A stretch of DNA of 64,000 bases, from assembly GCF_026242045.1 (NCBI RefSeq), contig NZ_JAPJDO010000013.1:62001-126000 (forward strand), read 5' to 3'. Below are positions 51,459 through 60,138 of this stretch, in pieces. The notes beneath the pieces were generated by a model. That model was given only the letters and a program-made list of their open reading frames with translations, was not told the DNA's origin and made no database searches. Positions within the stretch are counted from its first letter, which is position 1. Each line of letters opens with the position of its first letter. Origin of the DNA: Mycobacterium pinniadriaticum. GTDB lineage: Bacteria; Actinomycetota; Actinomycetes; Mycobacteriales; Mycobacteriaceae. A program made the translations under genes and the position numbers.

Positions 51459-51525
51459 CGCCGTGCGTGGGGAGATCGTTGAAAATCCCCGGGAAAGATC
51501 CTCGATAGCACCCACGCTCGGCGGG
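51459..51525. terminator. Long-range hairpin between convergent genes
   Basis: CCGCCGTGCGTGGG (51459-51472) pairs with CCCACGCTCGGCGG (51512-51525) with one mismatch, around a 39-nt loop that contains a further GGGGA/TCCCC pairing. It lies between the DUF3054 gene and the histidine kinase and could terminate both. Confidence 0.5.
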
Positions 51526-51534
51526 CGAAATGGA

Positions 51535-52863
51535 CTATGCCGGCCCGCCCGGAGCGACGGGCACCGGATAGACCGACACCGTCAGGACCGCCCGCAGGCC
51601 ACCGAGCGGACCGTCAGAGAGCTCGATGGCACCACCATGCAGGGCGGCCTGCTGAGCCACCAGCGCCAACCCGAGCCCCGAGCCCCCGGTCGTGGCGGTA
51701 CTGCCACGGGCGAAGCGCCCCAACACCTTTCGATGTTCCTCGGCCGGTAGGCCACGGCCGTTGTCGTCGACGGTGATGGCCAGCCACGGCTCGTAGCGAT
51801 GGGCCCGCAGCACGATGCGGGTGGCCTCCCCGTGGGTGATCGCGTTGCGCACCAGGTTGTCCACCGCCAGTCGCAGCCCGGCCGGCCAGCCCCATACCGT
51901 GCCGGCCTCGTCGGCCTCCACGATGATCTCGACGGCACCGGAGCGGACATTCTCCCGAGCCACCCGGTCGAGCAGCTCGGCGACGTCGATCGACTCCCGG
52001 TCCTCGGCCCGGGCCAGCTGACCGGAAGCCAGCTGCCCCAGCGCGGTGATGATCGCCTCGACCCGGCGCTGCGCCCGGGACAGGTCACCGACCACCTCGT
52101 CGCGCTCCTCAGGCGGTAGGTCGTGGATACGCAACGTGTCCAGATCCGCCCGCATCGCTGTCAGCGGCGTGCGCAGTTCGTGGGCGGCGTTGGCCGCGAA
52201 ATCCTGGGCCGCCTGCAGCGAATTCGTGGTCGCCAGTTGGGCATCCGCCAGCCGGTTCAGCATTGCCACCATCGCCTCGGAGAGGTCCTCCGCTTCCCTG
52301 GCACCGTGCACCGGGGCCAGCTGGTCGCTGCCCTTGCCCAGACGCCGGGTCTGTTCGGTGAGCCGCAACAGCGGCCGGATCGCCGGCCCGGCCAGTATCC
52401 AGCCGAGGGCGGCGGCCACCATCACGGCAAGGCACACGATCAACACGTAGAGCGGCATCCGCGCGCGGCTCAACAGGATGCTGTCGGCGCGGATACCGAT
52501 CGAGACGAGGATGCCGCCCGACTGGTCGACAGACACGGTCCGCACCCGGTAATCGCGACTGTTGACCGTGACCGTCGTCGTCCCCGGCGGCAGCGGCGGG
52601 AGTTGGAAGCCACGCTGGAAGACGACCTGGCCGGTGGACCGCGATCGTCCCGTCGTCAGCACACGGCTGGGATCCCGTAGTTGTTCGGGATACATGCTCG
52701 CGTCGACGATCGAGTCCAGGCGGCGATCAAGTTGCGCGTCATCGTTGTTCGCCAGCACGATCGACGTCAGCGCCGCCAGCAGGGCGACGACGATGGCGGC
52801 GGCCACGGCTGCGGCCAGGGCAACCCGGACGCGCAGAGAAAGGCTACGGCCCGACCACGTCAC
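51535..52863 (-). CDS. Sensor histidine kinase (PrrB-like)
   Basis: This 442-residue sensor kinase has a first membrane helix at about 14-37, an extracytoplasmic sensor loop of roughly 100 residues, a second helix at about 137-158 and a HAMP-like linker. The H-box NAAHELRTPLTAM carries the phosphorylated His228. The N-box DNLVRNAITHGEA, G1 VDDNGRGLP and G2 GSGLGLAL follow. It resembles PrrB of the PrrAB system. GTG start at 52863, 7 bp after the response regulator. The sensor loop has no Cys or obvious heme ligand motif, so the signal is unknown. Confidence 0.93.
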   Translation of the reverse strand: MTWSGRSLSLRVRVALAAAVAAAIVVALLAALTSIVLANNDDAQLDRRLDSIVDASMYPEQLRDPSRVLTTGRSRSTGQVVFQRGFQLPPLPPGTTTVTVNSRDYRVRTVSVDQSGGILVSIGIRADSILLSRARMPLYVLIVCLAVMVAAALGWILAGPAIRPLLRLTEQTRRLGKGSDQLAPVHGAREAEDLSEAMVAMLNRLADAQLATTNSLQAAQDFAANAAHELRTPLTAMRADLDTLRIHDLPPEERDEVVGDLSRAQRRVEAIITALGQLASGQLARAEDRESIDVAELLDRVARENVRSGAVEIIVEADEAGTVWGWPAGLRLAVDNLVRNAITHGEATRIVLRAHRYEPWLAITVDDNGRGLPAEEHRKVLGRFARGSTATTGGSGLGLALVAQQAALHGGAIELSDGPLGGLRAVLTVSVYPVPVAPGGPA

Positions 52864-52870
52864 GGGCGGC

Positions 52871-53590
52871 TCACGGCTCCGACCGAAGCACGTAGCCGAT
52901 TCCGCGCACGGTGTGGATCACGCGCGGCACACCCTCGCGTTCCAGCTTTCGGCGTAGATAGCTGATGAACACGTCGGCGACATTGGTGTCGACGTCAAAG
53001 TCGTAGCCCCACACCAATTCCAGCAGCCGCTGCCGGGACAGCACCACGCCCGAGTTCTCGGCCAGCACGGCCAGCAGGTCGAACTCACGCTTGGTCAGCT
53101 CCACCCGGTCGCCGTTGACGAACACCAGCCGCCGCGCGGTGTCGATCGTGAGCGGTCCGATGGTGACCGCGTCGGAGCCCTCCTGCGAGTTCGCCGCCCG
53201 CCGCAGCAGCGCGTGCAGCCGAGCCACCAACTCGCCCAGGTCGAAGGGCTTGGTCAGATAATCGTCGGCACCGGCCTCCAGGCCGGCGATGCGGTCGTTG
53301 ACGGTATCCCGCGCCGAGAGCACACAGATGGGAATGTCGTTGCCCAGCGCGCGCAGGGCCGTAACCACCGCTACACCGTCGAGCTCGGGCATCTGGACGT
53401 CGAGCACCAACGCGTCGTGATTCTCATTCGCCAACAGCCGCAGTGCTTCCTTGCCGGTCGCCGCGACCCGGACGTCGAACCCCGAATGCCGCAAGCCGCG
53501 TGCGACCGAAGTCCGGACGTCCGGGTCATCGTCGACCATCAGGACGGTGCGGCCAGCGCCTTCCTGCGCGGGCTGCTGTCCTACCCGCAC
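52871..53590 (-). CDS. OmpR-family response regulator (PrrA-like)
   Basis: This 239-residue regulator has a receiver domain with acidic pocket D20-D22, phosphoacceptor Asp64 ([11 protein letters not shown]) and Lys in [23 protein letters not shown]. The C-terminal winged helix has [53 protein letters not shown]. It is highly similar to PrrA as I remember it. M. smegmatis carries a second PrrAB near mmpL11, so this is probably that paralogue rather than the essential PrrA. GTG start at 53590, 6 bp after the hemophore stop and without a Shine-Dalgarno, so it is probably translated by coupling. Confidence 0.93.
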   Translation of the reverse strand: MRVGQQPAQEGAGRTVLMVDDDPDVRTSVARGLRHSGFDVRVAATGKEALRLLANENHDALVLDVQMPELDGVAVVTALRALGNDIPICVLSARDTVNDRIAGLEAGADDYLTKPFDLGELVARLHALLRRAANSQEGSDAVTIGPLTIDTARRLVFVNGDRVELTKREFDLLAVLAENSGVVLSRQRLLELVWGYDFDVDTNVADVFISYLRRKLEREGVPRVIHTVRGIGYVLRSEP

Positions 53591-53596
53591 CGCGGA

Positions 53597-53968
53597 TTAG
53601 GAATCAGGAACATCTGGGGCGCTGCCGCAGCGGTTCTTCAGGTCGACCAGCGGCTGGCGGATGCCGGTCAGGTCGGCCTTCACCGAGGGGTTGTAGTCCA
53701 GGTACTGCTTCACCTCAGACCGGATGGTGTCGCGCGGCGCACCCTCCAGACCGGTGAAGAAGGCGTTGACATCAGGATGGGTGAACAGGTACGCCGACGT
53801 CGCGGCGGACACACCTGCAGCCACCCCGGCAAGGTCGGCGGCGGTGCAGTTCGGCGGCGGGTCGGCGAGCGCCGACGGTGCCGTGCCAACCAGGATTGCG
53901 CCGGCGACAGCGCCCGTGCCGATCACTCCGACGACCGCGCGACGGGCCAGACGGGCCTTAACCAACAT
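53597..53968 (-). CDS. Secreted hemophore-like protein (Rv0203 family), copy B
   Basis: This 123-residue protein has a signal peptide (MLVKARLARRAVVGVIGTGA.., cleavage near ALA-D at 35-36) and a small helical domain with two cysteines (about C41 and C114) that likely form a disulfide. PDVNAFFTGLEG and YLDYNPSVKADLTGIRQPL match the family of Rv0203, which binds heme outside the cell and passes it to MmpL3/MmpL11. The ATG at 53968 has AAGGAG 8 bp upstream. It sits between a second hemophore gene and the response regulator on the same strand, next to mmpL11. Confidence 0.85.
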   Translation of the reverse strand: MLVKARLARRAVVGVIGTGAVAGAILVGTAPSALADPPPNCTAADLAGVAAGVSAATSAYLFTHPDVNAFFTGLEGAPRDTIRSEVKQYLDYNPSVKADLTGIRQPLVDLKNRCGSAPDVPDS

Positions 53969-54098
53969 GCTCGGACTCCTTAAGAGTTGGGAGAAGCCGT
54001 GCCAGTAACCGCTACTGACACAAGAAAGCTAAGCAGAATTGCTGCCGACTTTCGCGCCTTGAGCGTAACCAATAGTGGAAATGTTCCTAAGCAGCTGG

Positions 54099-54665
54099 TC
54101 AGGCACCCGGGGTGGTGGTGACGCGCTGATCACCGGCACTGTAGGTCGCCGGCCCCGGCAGCGGTCCACGGCCCAGCGGGATCTGACTGCCGGCGACGTT
54201 CTGGGCCGGTGTGGCCCCGGCGAGCGCACCGGGCCCCGTCCCGGGCAGCCCGCCCGCCTGAGCCGATTGCAGCAGACCCAGCAGCTGCGGCAGGCTCACC
54301 GGCAGCTTGCACCGGGTGGACACGCCCTGCAGCGGCTGCTGGATGTTCTGCAGGTCCTTGGCGGCGTCGGGATTGGCGTCGAAATAACTCTTCAGTGCCA
54401 CCAGGGTCTGCGGGCCCGCCTGCTGCTGGGAGATCGTCGTCAACGCCTGGTTGGTCTGTGGGTGGGTGTCCAGATAGTTCCCGGTGTTGGTAGCAACTGT
54501 GCCGACCGTCTTGGCGATCTGGCTGGCCGCGCACGGGTCCGGTGCGGCGGTTGCCGATGACGGCGCCAGCAGGAGGGCGGCCGCACCCCCGGCCGCCGTG
54601 GCGGCCAGCACAGCGGTCAGGCCGCGGCGCGCGACCGCGATCATCGAGACGGTGGACGCAGACAT
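54099..54665 (-). CDS. Secreted hemophore-like protein (Rv0203 family), copy A
   Basis: This 188-residue protein has a signal peptide (hydrophobic about 14-35, cleavage near ATA-AP) followed by a heme-binding-type helical domain. DPCAASQIAKT and STRCKLP give the two conserved cysteines, and YLDTHPQTNQAL with YFDANPDAAKDL corresponds to copy B. An extra C-terminal tail of about 65 Gly/Pro-rich residues is absent from copy B. The ATG at 54665 has GAGGAG. It is the first gene of a hemophore-hemophore-regulator-kinase run and is divergent from mmpL11 across 265 bp. Confidence 0.85.
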   Translation of the reverse strand: MSASTVSMIAVARRGLTAVLAATAAGGAAALLLAPSSATAAPDPCAASQIAKTVGTVATNTGNYLDTHPQTNQALTTISQQQAGPQTLVALKSYFDANPDAAKDLQNIQQPLQGVSTRCKLPVSLPQLLGLLQSAQAGGLPGTGPGALAGATPAQNVAGSQIPLGRGPLPGPATYSAGDQRVTTTPGA

Positions 54666-54873
54666 GGGGGACTCCTCGGGTTCGCTGACAACGAGCCGCA
54701 CCGCAGCATTGCTACGACCCGGCTAAGTTCCCCGACCCGGTACGTGACCAACGCACATCCTGCCATCGGGGGCGGCGAGGCTCCACTTCGGCGTCGGTAA
54801 CGAGGACCCGAGCAGCAGGTCTCAATCCAGCTAAGCCGCCGATCGCGACAGGTCAACGCACAGCTATCTGCGG

Positions 54874-54879
54874 TACGCT
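54874..54879 (+). promoter_or_regulatory. Candidate -10 for mmpL11
   Basis: TACGCT (TANNNT) lies 51 bp upstream of the mmpL11 ATG, in the 265-bp divergent region shared with the hemophore operon. I see no IdeR-type box (TTAGGTTAGGCTAACCTAA) there and nothing else nameable in this gap. Confidence 0.35.
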
Positions 54880-54930
54880 CACTGCCACGCAATCCGGGGA
54901 GAATGCGGGGAGATCGACATCCAGCAGTTC

Positions 54931-57870
54931 ATGATGCGTCTGTCCAGCAACCTGCGCAGATTCCGCTGGCTGGTTTTCTCGTGCTGGTTGCTGGCATTGG
55001 TGCCAGCCGTCTATCTGGCCCTCACCCAGTCCAACCACCTCACCGGTGGCGGATTCGACGTGGCGGGCTCGCAATCGCTGCACGTGCAGTACCACCTGGA
55101 GGACCACTTCCCCGAGCAGGGCGCCTCTCCCCTGGCCCTGGTGGCCGCCCCCCGCGCCGATGCCAGCTACGACGACATGAACGCCGCCGTCGCCAAGTTG
55201 GAAGAAATCGCCAAACAGACTCCCAGCGTCGTCGTGATGCCGAACCCGGCCCAGCCCGCACCCGCTCCGGACAAGCCCTACGTGGTGTCGCTGCGGCTGG
55301 ACTTCAACAACACCGGCGCCGTCGACATCGCGCGTCAATTGCGCCAGAAGGTCGGCGTTGAAGGTGATCAGCCTGGCCAGACCCAGGATGGCCGGGTGCG
55401 GCTGTATGTCATCGGGCAAGGCGCCCTCGGCGCGGCCGCCCAGACCACCACCAAGCACGACATCGCCGAAGCCGAGCGCTGGAACCTCCCCATCGTCCTG
55501 ATCGTCCTGCTCGCGGTGTTCGGCTCGCTGGCAGCTGCCGCTGTCCCCCTGCTGCTGGGACTGTGCACGGTGGTGGTGACGATGGGCGTCGTCTATCTGT
55601 TGTCCACCGTCACGACCATGTCGGTGTTCGTCACGTCGACGGTGTCGATGTTCGGCATCGCACTGGCCGTCGACTACTCACTGTTCATCCTGATGCGCTT
55701 CCGCGAGGAACTGCGCGCCGGCCGCGACCCGCAGCAGGCAGCCGACGCGGCGATGGCCACCTCGGGCCTGGCAGTGCTGTTGTCAGGTCTGACCGTGATC
55801 GCCTCGCTGACGGGCATCTACCTGATCAACACACCCGTCCTGCGCTCGATGGCCACCGGCGCGATCCTGGCGGTGGCCATCGCGGTGCTGACCTCAACCA
55901 CGCTGACCCCTGCCGTGCTGGCCACCTTCGGACGGTCGGTGGCCAAACGTTCGCCGCTGCTGCAGTGGTCCCGGCGCGGGGAAGCCACCCAGTCGCGGTT
56001 CTGGACCCGATGGGTCGGCGAGGTCATGCGCCGGCCGTGGCTGTCGGCCCTGGCCGCCACGTTGGTCTTGCTGCTGATGGCCGCGCCGGCATTCTCGATG
56101 GTGCTGGGCAACAGCATGCAGCGCCAGTTCAAGTCCGCCCACGAGATCCGCGGCGGGGTGGCCGCGGCGGCCGAGGCACTCGGCCCCGGCGCGCTGGGCC
56201 CGGTGCGGGTGCTGGTCACCTTCCCAGACGGCGGGGCATCCGATCCCAAGAACGCCCCCGCGCTCGAGGCGATCAGCAGCGAGCTGGCGAAGGCGCCCGA
56301 TATCGTCTCGGTTTCGACACCGGTGTTCGCCGACAACAACGACAGCGCCCTGTTCTCGGCAGTGCTGTCGGTGGACCCCGAAGACCTCGCCGCCCGCAAT
56401 TCCATCGACTGGATGCGCAGTCACCTGCGTGCGCTTCCGGCGGCGTCTGGTGTGCAGATCGACGTCGGTGGCCCCACCGCCTTGATCAAGGATTTCGACG
56501 ACCGGGTGTCGCAGACTCAGCCGTGGGTGTTCTTGTTCGTCGCGCTGATCGCGTTCGTGATGCTCCTGATCTCGGTGCGATCGGTGTTCTTGGCGTTCAA
56601 GGGTGTATTGATGACGGTGTTGTCCGTCGCGGCCGCCTACGGCAGTCTGGTGATGGTCTTCCAGTGGGGCTGGCTGGAAGGGCTCGGCTTCGAGCGCATC
56701 ACGTCGATCGACAGCACGATTCCGCCGCTGGTGCTGGCGATGACGTTCGGCCTGTCGATGGACTACGAGATCTTCCTGCTCACCCGGATCCGGGAGCGCT
56801 ACCTGCAGGCCGGTGACACCCGCGATGCGGTCGCCTACGGGGTGTCCACCAGCGCCCGCACCATCACCAGCGCCGCGCTGATCATGATCGCGGTGTTCAC
56901 CGGGTTCGCGTTCGCCGGTATGCCGTTGGTCGCCGAGCTGGGCGTGGCCTGCGCGGTGGCGATCGCCGTCGACGCCACCGTGGTTCGGCTTGTTCTGGTA
57001 CCGGCGCTGATGGCGATGTTCGACCAGTGGAACTGGTGGCTACCCTCGTGGCTGGCCCGCATCCTGCCGTCGGTCGACTTCGAGAAACCCCTGCCCAAGG
57101 TCGACCTCGGCGACCTCGTCGTCATCCCCGACGACATCTCCGCGCTGGTGCCGCCGGCCGCGGATCTGCGAATGGTCGTCAAGGGCGCGGCCCGGCTGAA
57201 GAACCTGGCGCCGGACGCGGTCAGCGTGGCTGACCCGCTGGCGTTCAGCGGATGCCACGAGCTGGCCGGCAAGGTGAAGGGCAGCGACGACGCCACCGCG
57301 GACCGGCCCGTCAAGGTCGGCGTCAGCACCACCGCGACCGTGAAACTGATCCGGGGTTACCGCAGCGCCAGGCTGGCTACGGCACGGCCCGTCCACCCGG
57401 TCACGATGTGGCGTGGTCGTCTCGCCATCGCACTCGACGCCCTGGAAACCGGGGCCGATACCCGGTACGGAGGCGTCGAGCGGCTGAGCCCGGTGGAGAC
57501 CACCAACGTCCAGTTGCCGACGGGTGACCGGCTCCAGATCCCGACGTGCGCCGAAACGCTTCGGATGCAGGCCTACTTGATCATCTGTCGCAACAGCCGG
57601 GGCGATTTCGCCGAATTCGCGGACCTGATCGGTGTGATGGATACCGGAGCCGCCGCGGTGGTACTCGCAGGGATGGACCGGTATTACTGTTCTGGACAAT
57701 CTACGCGACAATGGGTGACAACCCAGTTGGTGCGGCGGCTCGCCGATCCCAACCCGTCCGACGTCGACGACGACGACCGATGGGCGGGGCCGGAGGGAGC
57801 GGCCGAATGGGAGCGGATCAGGCAGCGTTGCCTTTCGGTGGCGGTGGCGATCCTTGAGGAGGCGAGGTGA
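54931..57870 (+). CDS. mmpL11: RND-family transporter MmpL11
   Basis: This 979-residue MmpL transporter exports mycolate-derived wax and long-chain lipids and takes part in heme uptake in mycobacteria (orthologue knowledge). The N-terminus MMRLSSNLRRFRWLVFSCWLLALVPAVYLA matches MmpL11. The proton-relay Asp-Tyr pairs are at about 248 (LAVDYSLF) and 611 (LSMDYEIF). The soluble C-terminal domain from about 700 is typical of MmpL11. ATG at 54931 has no close Shine-Dalgarno; GGGGAG is 18 bp away. Its GTGA end overlaps the next gene. Hemophore genes lie divergently upstream, consistent with a heme-acquisition function. Confidence 0.96.
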   Translation: MMRLSSNLRRFRWLVFSCWLLALVPAVYLALTQSNHLTGGGFDVAGSQSLHVQYHLEDHFPEQGASPLALVAAPRADASYDDMNAAVAKLEEIAKQTPSVVVMPNPAQPAPAPDKPYVVSLRLDFNNTGAVDIARQLRQKVGVEGDQPGQTQDGRVRLYVIGQGALGAAAQTTTKHDIAEAERWNLPIVLIVLLAVFGSLAAAAVPLLLGLCTVVVTMGVVYLLSTVTTMSVFVTSTVSMFGIALAVDYSLFILMRFREELRAGRDPQQAADAAMATSGLAVLLSGLTVIASLTGIYLINTPVLRSMATGAILAVAIAVLTSTTLTPAVLATFGRSVAKRSPLLQWSRRGEATQSRFWTRWVGEVMRRPWLSALAATLVLLLMAAPAFSMVLGNSMQRQFKSAHEIRGGVAAAAEALGPGALGPVRVLVTFPDGGASDPKNAPALEAISSELAKAPDIVSVSTPVFADNNDSALFSAVLSVDPEDLAARNSIDWMRSHLRALPAASGVQIDVGGPTALIKDFDDRVSQTQPWVFLFVALIAFVMLLISVRSVFLAFKGVLMTVLSVAAAYGSLVMVFQWGWLEGLGFERITSIDSTIPPLVLAMTFGLSMDYEIFLLTRIRERYLQAGDTRDAVAYGVSTSARTITSAALIMIAVFTGFAFAGMPLVAELGVACAVAIAVDATVVRLVLVPALMAMFDQWNWWLPSWLARILPSVDFEKPLPKVDLGDLVVIPDDISALVPPAADLRMVVKGAARLKNLAPDAVSVADPLAFSGCHELAGKVKGSDDATADRPVKVGVSTTATVKLIRGYRSARLATARPVHPVTMWRGRLAIALDALETGADTRYGGVERLSPVETTNVQLPTGDRLQIPTCAETLRMQAYLIICRNSRGDFAEFADLIGVMDTGAAAVVLAGMDRYYCSGQSTRQWVTTQLVRRLADPNPSDVDDDDRWAGPEGAAEWERIRQRCLSVAVAILEEAR

Positions 57871-58361
57871 CGGTGGCTGCGGATCGCGACGCCGTGCCGA
57901 CGCCGGCCGCGCAGTCTTTCGCCGACCGGCGGCCTGTCGAGTTCTGGCCGACGGCCTCGATACGGGACGCGCTCGAAACCGGGGACATCACCATCTGGCA
58001 GAGCATCGTGGTGGCCATCAAACGCGATCCCTACGGCCGCACCGCCAGACAAGTCGAGGAAGTGCTGGAGAACTCGCAACCCTACGGCATCTCCAAAGCA
58101 CTGTCGGAGGTCTTGATCCGCGCGCGGGGGCACCTGGAGGCCAACGAGCGCGCCGAGGCGGCCCGCCATGTGCGACTCCTTCTCGATCGTTCCGGGCTGG
58201 CTATTCAGGAGTTCGCCTCGCGTATCGGCGTGACTCAGGAGGATCTGGCCGGCTACCTCGACGGGACGATCAGCCCGCCGGCCTCGTTGATGATCCGGAT
58301 GCGCCGGCTCTCTGACCGGTTCGCCAAGATGCGCGCACAGCGCGTGTCCGGTGCCGAATAG
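57867..58361 (+). CDS. Helix-turn-helix protein (Rv0201c-like)
   Basis: This 164-residue mostly helical protein is rich in Arg and Glu. The C-terminal part LDRSGLAIQEFASRIGVTQEDLAGYLDGTISPPASLMIRMRRL reads as an XRE-type helix-turn-helix (about residues 107-150). The N-terminal half, YGRTARQVEEVLENSQPYGISKALSEVL, resembles partner-binding helices seen in such regulators. It overlaps the mmpL11 stop by 4 bp, so it is cotranslated with the transporter and may regulate it. M. tuberculosis Rv0201c is the positional equivalent. Function not established. Confidence 0.82.
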   Translation: MTVAADRDAVPTPAAQSFADRRPVEFWPTASIRDALETGDITIWQSIVVAIKRDPYGRTARQVEEVLENSQPYGISKALSEVLIRARGHLEANERAEAARHVRLLLDRSGLAIQEFASRIGVTQEDLAGYLDGTISPPASLMIRMRRLSDRFAKMRAQRVSGAE

Positions 58362-58367
58362 CAGCGC

Positions 58368-58790
58368 GTGCTCTCCACGAATCCTGCTGAGCTCGAACAG
58401 ATTCTGCGGGACACCCGCACTGTCGCGGTGGTGGGCGCCTCGGACAACCCCGCCCGGCCCAGCAATGACGTATATCGGTATCTGGCCAGGTTCAGTCACT
58501 ACGAGCTCTACCCGGTGAACCCGAACATCGACGACATCGACGGTACACCGGTCTACCCGTCGCTGGCCGACCTCCCGGTCGTACCGGACATGGTCGACGT
58601 GTTCCGCCGGCACGGCGAGCTCGACGCAGTGCTCACCGACACGCTCGCACTGAACCCGCACCCGAAATACCTTTGGCTGCAACAGGGTTTGTGGGACGAG
58701 GAGATCGGCAAGCGGGCGCAGGACGCCGGCATGCGCGTGGTGATGGACCGCTGCCTGAAGGTCGACTACGCCCGGCTCATCGGGCGTTGA
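58368..58790 (+). CDS. CoA-binding Rossmann protein (YccU-like)
   Basis: This 140-residue protein is a stand-alone CoA-binding domain. TRTVAVVGASDNPARPSNDVYRYL is the nucleotide/CoA loop, with YELYPVNPNIDDIDGTPVYPSLADLP and LWLQQGLWDEEIGKRAQDAG as the other family landmarks. It probably binds CoA or an acyl-CoA; no catalytic role is known. GTG start at 58368, 6 bp after the HTH gene, so it belongs to the mmpL11 operon. The 3' end overlaps the convergent omamB by 14 bp. Confidence 0.9.
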   Translation: MLSTNPAELEQILRDTRTVAVVGASDNPARPSNDVYRYLARFSHYELYPVNPNIDDIDGTPVYPSLADLPVVPDMVDVFRRHGELDAVLTDTLALNPHPKYLWLQQGLWDEEIGKRAQDAGMRVVMDRCLKVDYARLIGR

Positions 58791-59466
58791 TCGGTGTGAT
58801 GTCGAGAACCTGCCACCGGCCATCCTGCTTGACCAGCCCCACCCGCAGGGCCAGCACCGCGGTACTCGGCTGCTGACCGGGTTGGCTCTGGGTTCCCCGC
58901 ATCACCACCGCGACACTGGCCGCAGCGGGCCCCAACGCCTCGAGGCCGGCTGAGATGGTCTGCGCCGAGGCGGAAATGTTCTTCTTGGCCAAATCAGCTG
59001 TGGCCTTGCCGAATTCACCCTTGAATGCGCCCGCCCGATCGGGCGCCATGAAAGAGGCGGCCCGGTCAATCGACGACATGGGATCGGCCGGGGTGAAGGT
59101 TGCGGTGGCTTGGGCGACATCGGTGGCGATCCGAACCACCTCCGCGGAGTCGCGGGTGAAGTCCTGGTCAGGCAGCGTCCACCGGGTGTAGCCCACGACG
59201 ACCGCACCCACCAGTGCCGCGGTGGCCAGCGCGACGGCCGCCAGGCGCAGCACCGCGCCGTCGTCGTCCGTGCCCATGGTCACCGAATCCCGCCGGTAGA
59301 GAACGAAGTTGACGATGACACCCTCGACGATGAGCAGGCACAGCATCGAGCACACCGACACCCACCACAGCGGCCAGCTCAGCACCACGCCCACCGCGAG
59401 CAGTGCGCCGACAGCGGCCAGCGGCGCGGCGATGTCGAATGCCAGCACGCGCGCTGAGTTTCTCAT
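58777..59466 (-). CDS. omamB: Mce-associated membrane protein OmamB (Rv0200)
   Basis: This 229-residue protein has three N-terminal hydrophobic segments (about 5-28, 33-55 and 68-88). A soluble NTF2-like domain follows: DFTRDSAEVVRIATDVAQATATF..FKGEFGKATADLAKKN and the C-terminal strand DGRWQVLDITPI. This is the layout of orphaned Mce-associated membrane proteins, and the length equals that of Rv0200 as I recall. These proteins stabilise Mce lipid importers. ATG at 59466 shares ATGA with omamA upstream. No Mce genes are in the window. Confidence 0.87.
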   Translation of the reverse strand: MRNSARVLAFDIAAPLAAVGALLAVGVVLSWPLWWVSVCSMLCLLIVEGVIVNFVLYRRDSVTMGTDDDGAVLRLAAVALATAALVGAVVVGYTRWTLPDQDFTRDSAEVVRIATDVAQATATFTPADPMSSIDRAASFMAPDRAGAFKGEFGKATADLAKKNISASAQTISAGLEALGPAAASVAVVMRGTQSQPGQQPSTAVLALRVGLVKQDGRWQVLDITPINAR

Positions 59467-60071
59467 CGCAGCGACTCCAGCCGCGAGATCATCAGCCTGC
59501 CGTCCACATCTGAGACGCCGAGGCGCAGGTTCCAATGCACAGTCGCGGGTTTGTCGGCGGCGTTCTCGCTGACCGAGGTGGCGATGACCAGCACGGTGTC
59601 GGTGCGTTGCGCCAGTTCCGGCGGCAGGGTTGCCGGGGCCGGCGGGCGCTGGCCCGGTTGCACATCAAGGTCATGGTGAACCGCTTCGAAGGACACTGAT
59701 TCGATCTGTCCGGTGGTGCGGGCCTTCAGCGTCCGGACCACTTCGCGATAGGGCGTGATGGCGGCCTCGAAGTCGGCGTTGAGCTGCCCGACGGTGCCGT
59801 CATGCAGCTTCTGCAGGCTGGCGTCGACGTTGTCGACGTTCATGTTGATCAGCACCCCGGTCCACTCGGCGGCCGCAGCCATCACGCGGGTCTGATAGGC
59901 ACGTTCGTCGGTCGCGTTGCGGTGTGCCGACCAGATCAACGTGCCCAGCACGATCGCGACCACGGACACCAGCCCGAGGACGGCCGAGGCGACACCGTAG
60001 CCGGAGAACACCCGGTTGGGAGCCTCGTCCTGGTCCTGGCCAGACTGCGGTGTCTGCTCGGCCTCGGGCAT
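59463..60071 (-). CDS. omamA: Mce-associated membrane protein OmamA (Rv0199)
   Basis: This 202-residue protein has an acidic, Gln/Glu-rich N-terminus, one transmembrane helix (about 24-47) and a periplasmic Mam-type domain. AYQTRVMAAAAEWTGVLINMNVDNVDASLQKLHDGTVGQLNADF is the signature segment of these proteins. In M. tuberculosis OmamA (Rv0199) is required for stability of the Mce1 and Mce4 transporters, hence for fatty acid and cholesterol uptake. That links it functionally to the sterol/lipid genes at the left of the window. It precedes omamB with a 4-bp overlap and is divergent from zmp1. Confidence 0.88.
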   Translation of the reverse strand: MPEAEQTPQSGQDQDEAPNRVFSGYGVASAVLGLVSVVAIVLGTLIWSAHRNATDERAYQTRVMAAAAEWTGVLINMNVDNVDASLQKLHDGTVGQLNADFEAAITPYREVVRTLKARTTGQIESVSFEAVHHDLDVQPGQRPPAPATLPPELAQRTDTVLVIATSVSENAADKPATVHWNLRLGVSDVDGRLMISRLESLR

Positions 60072-60138
60072 GTGGCGAGGTTACCGGGTGGCCCTGCGGG
60101 CCAGACGTCGGCCTCTGACCTCTGGTAAGGATGGTTGG

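Noticed and set aside
54903..54930. ATG at 54903 with a GGGGAG just before it as an alternative mmpL11-region start
   Set aside because: It is out of frame with mmpL11, the Shine-Dalgarno is only one base away, and MMRLSSNL at 54931 matches the known MmpL11 N-terminus.
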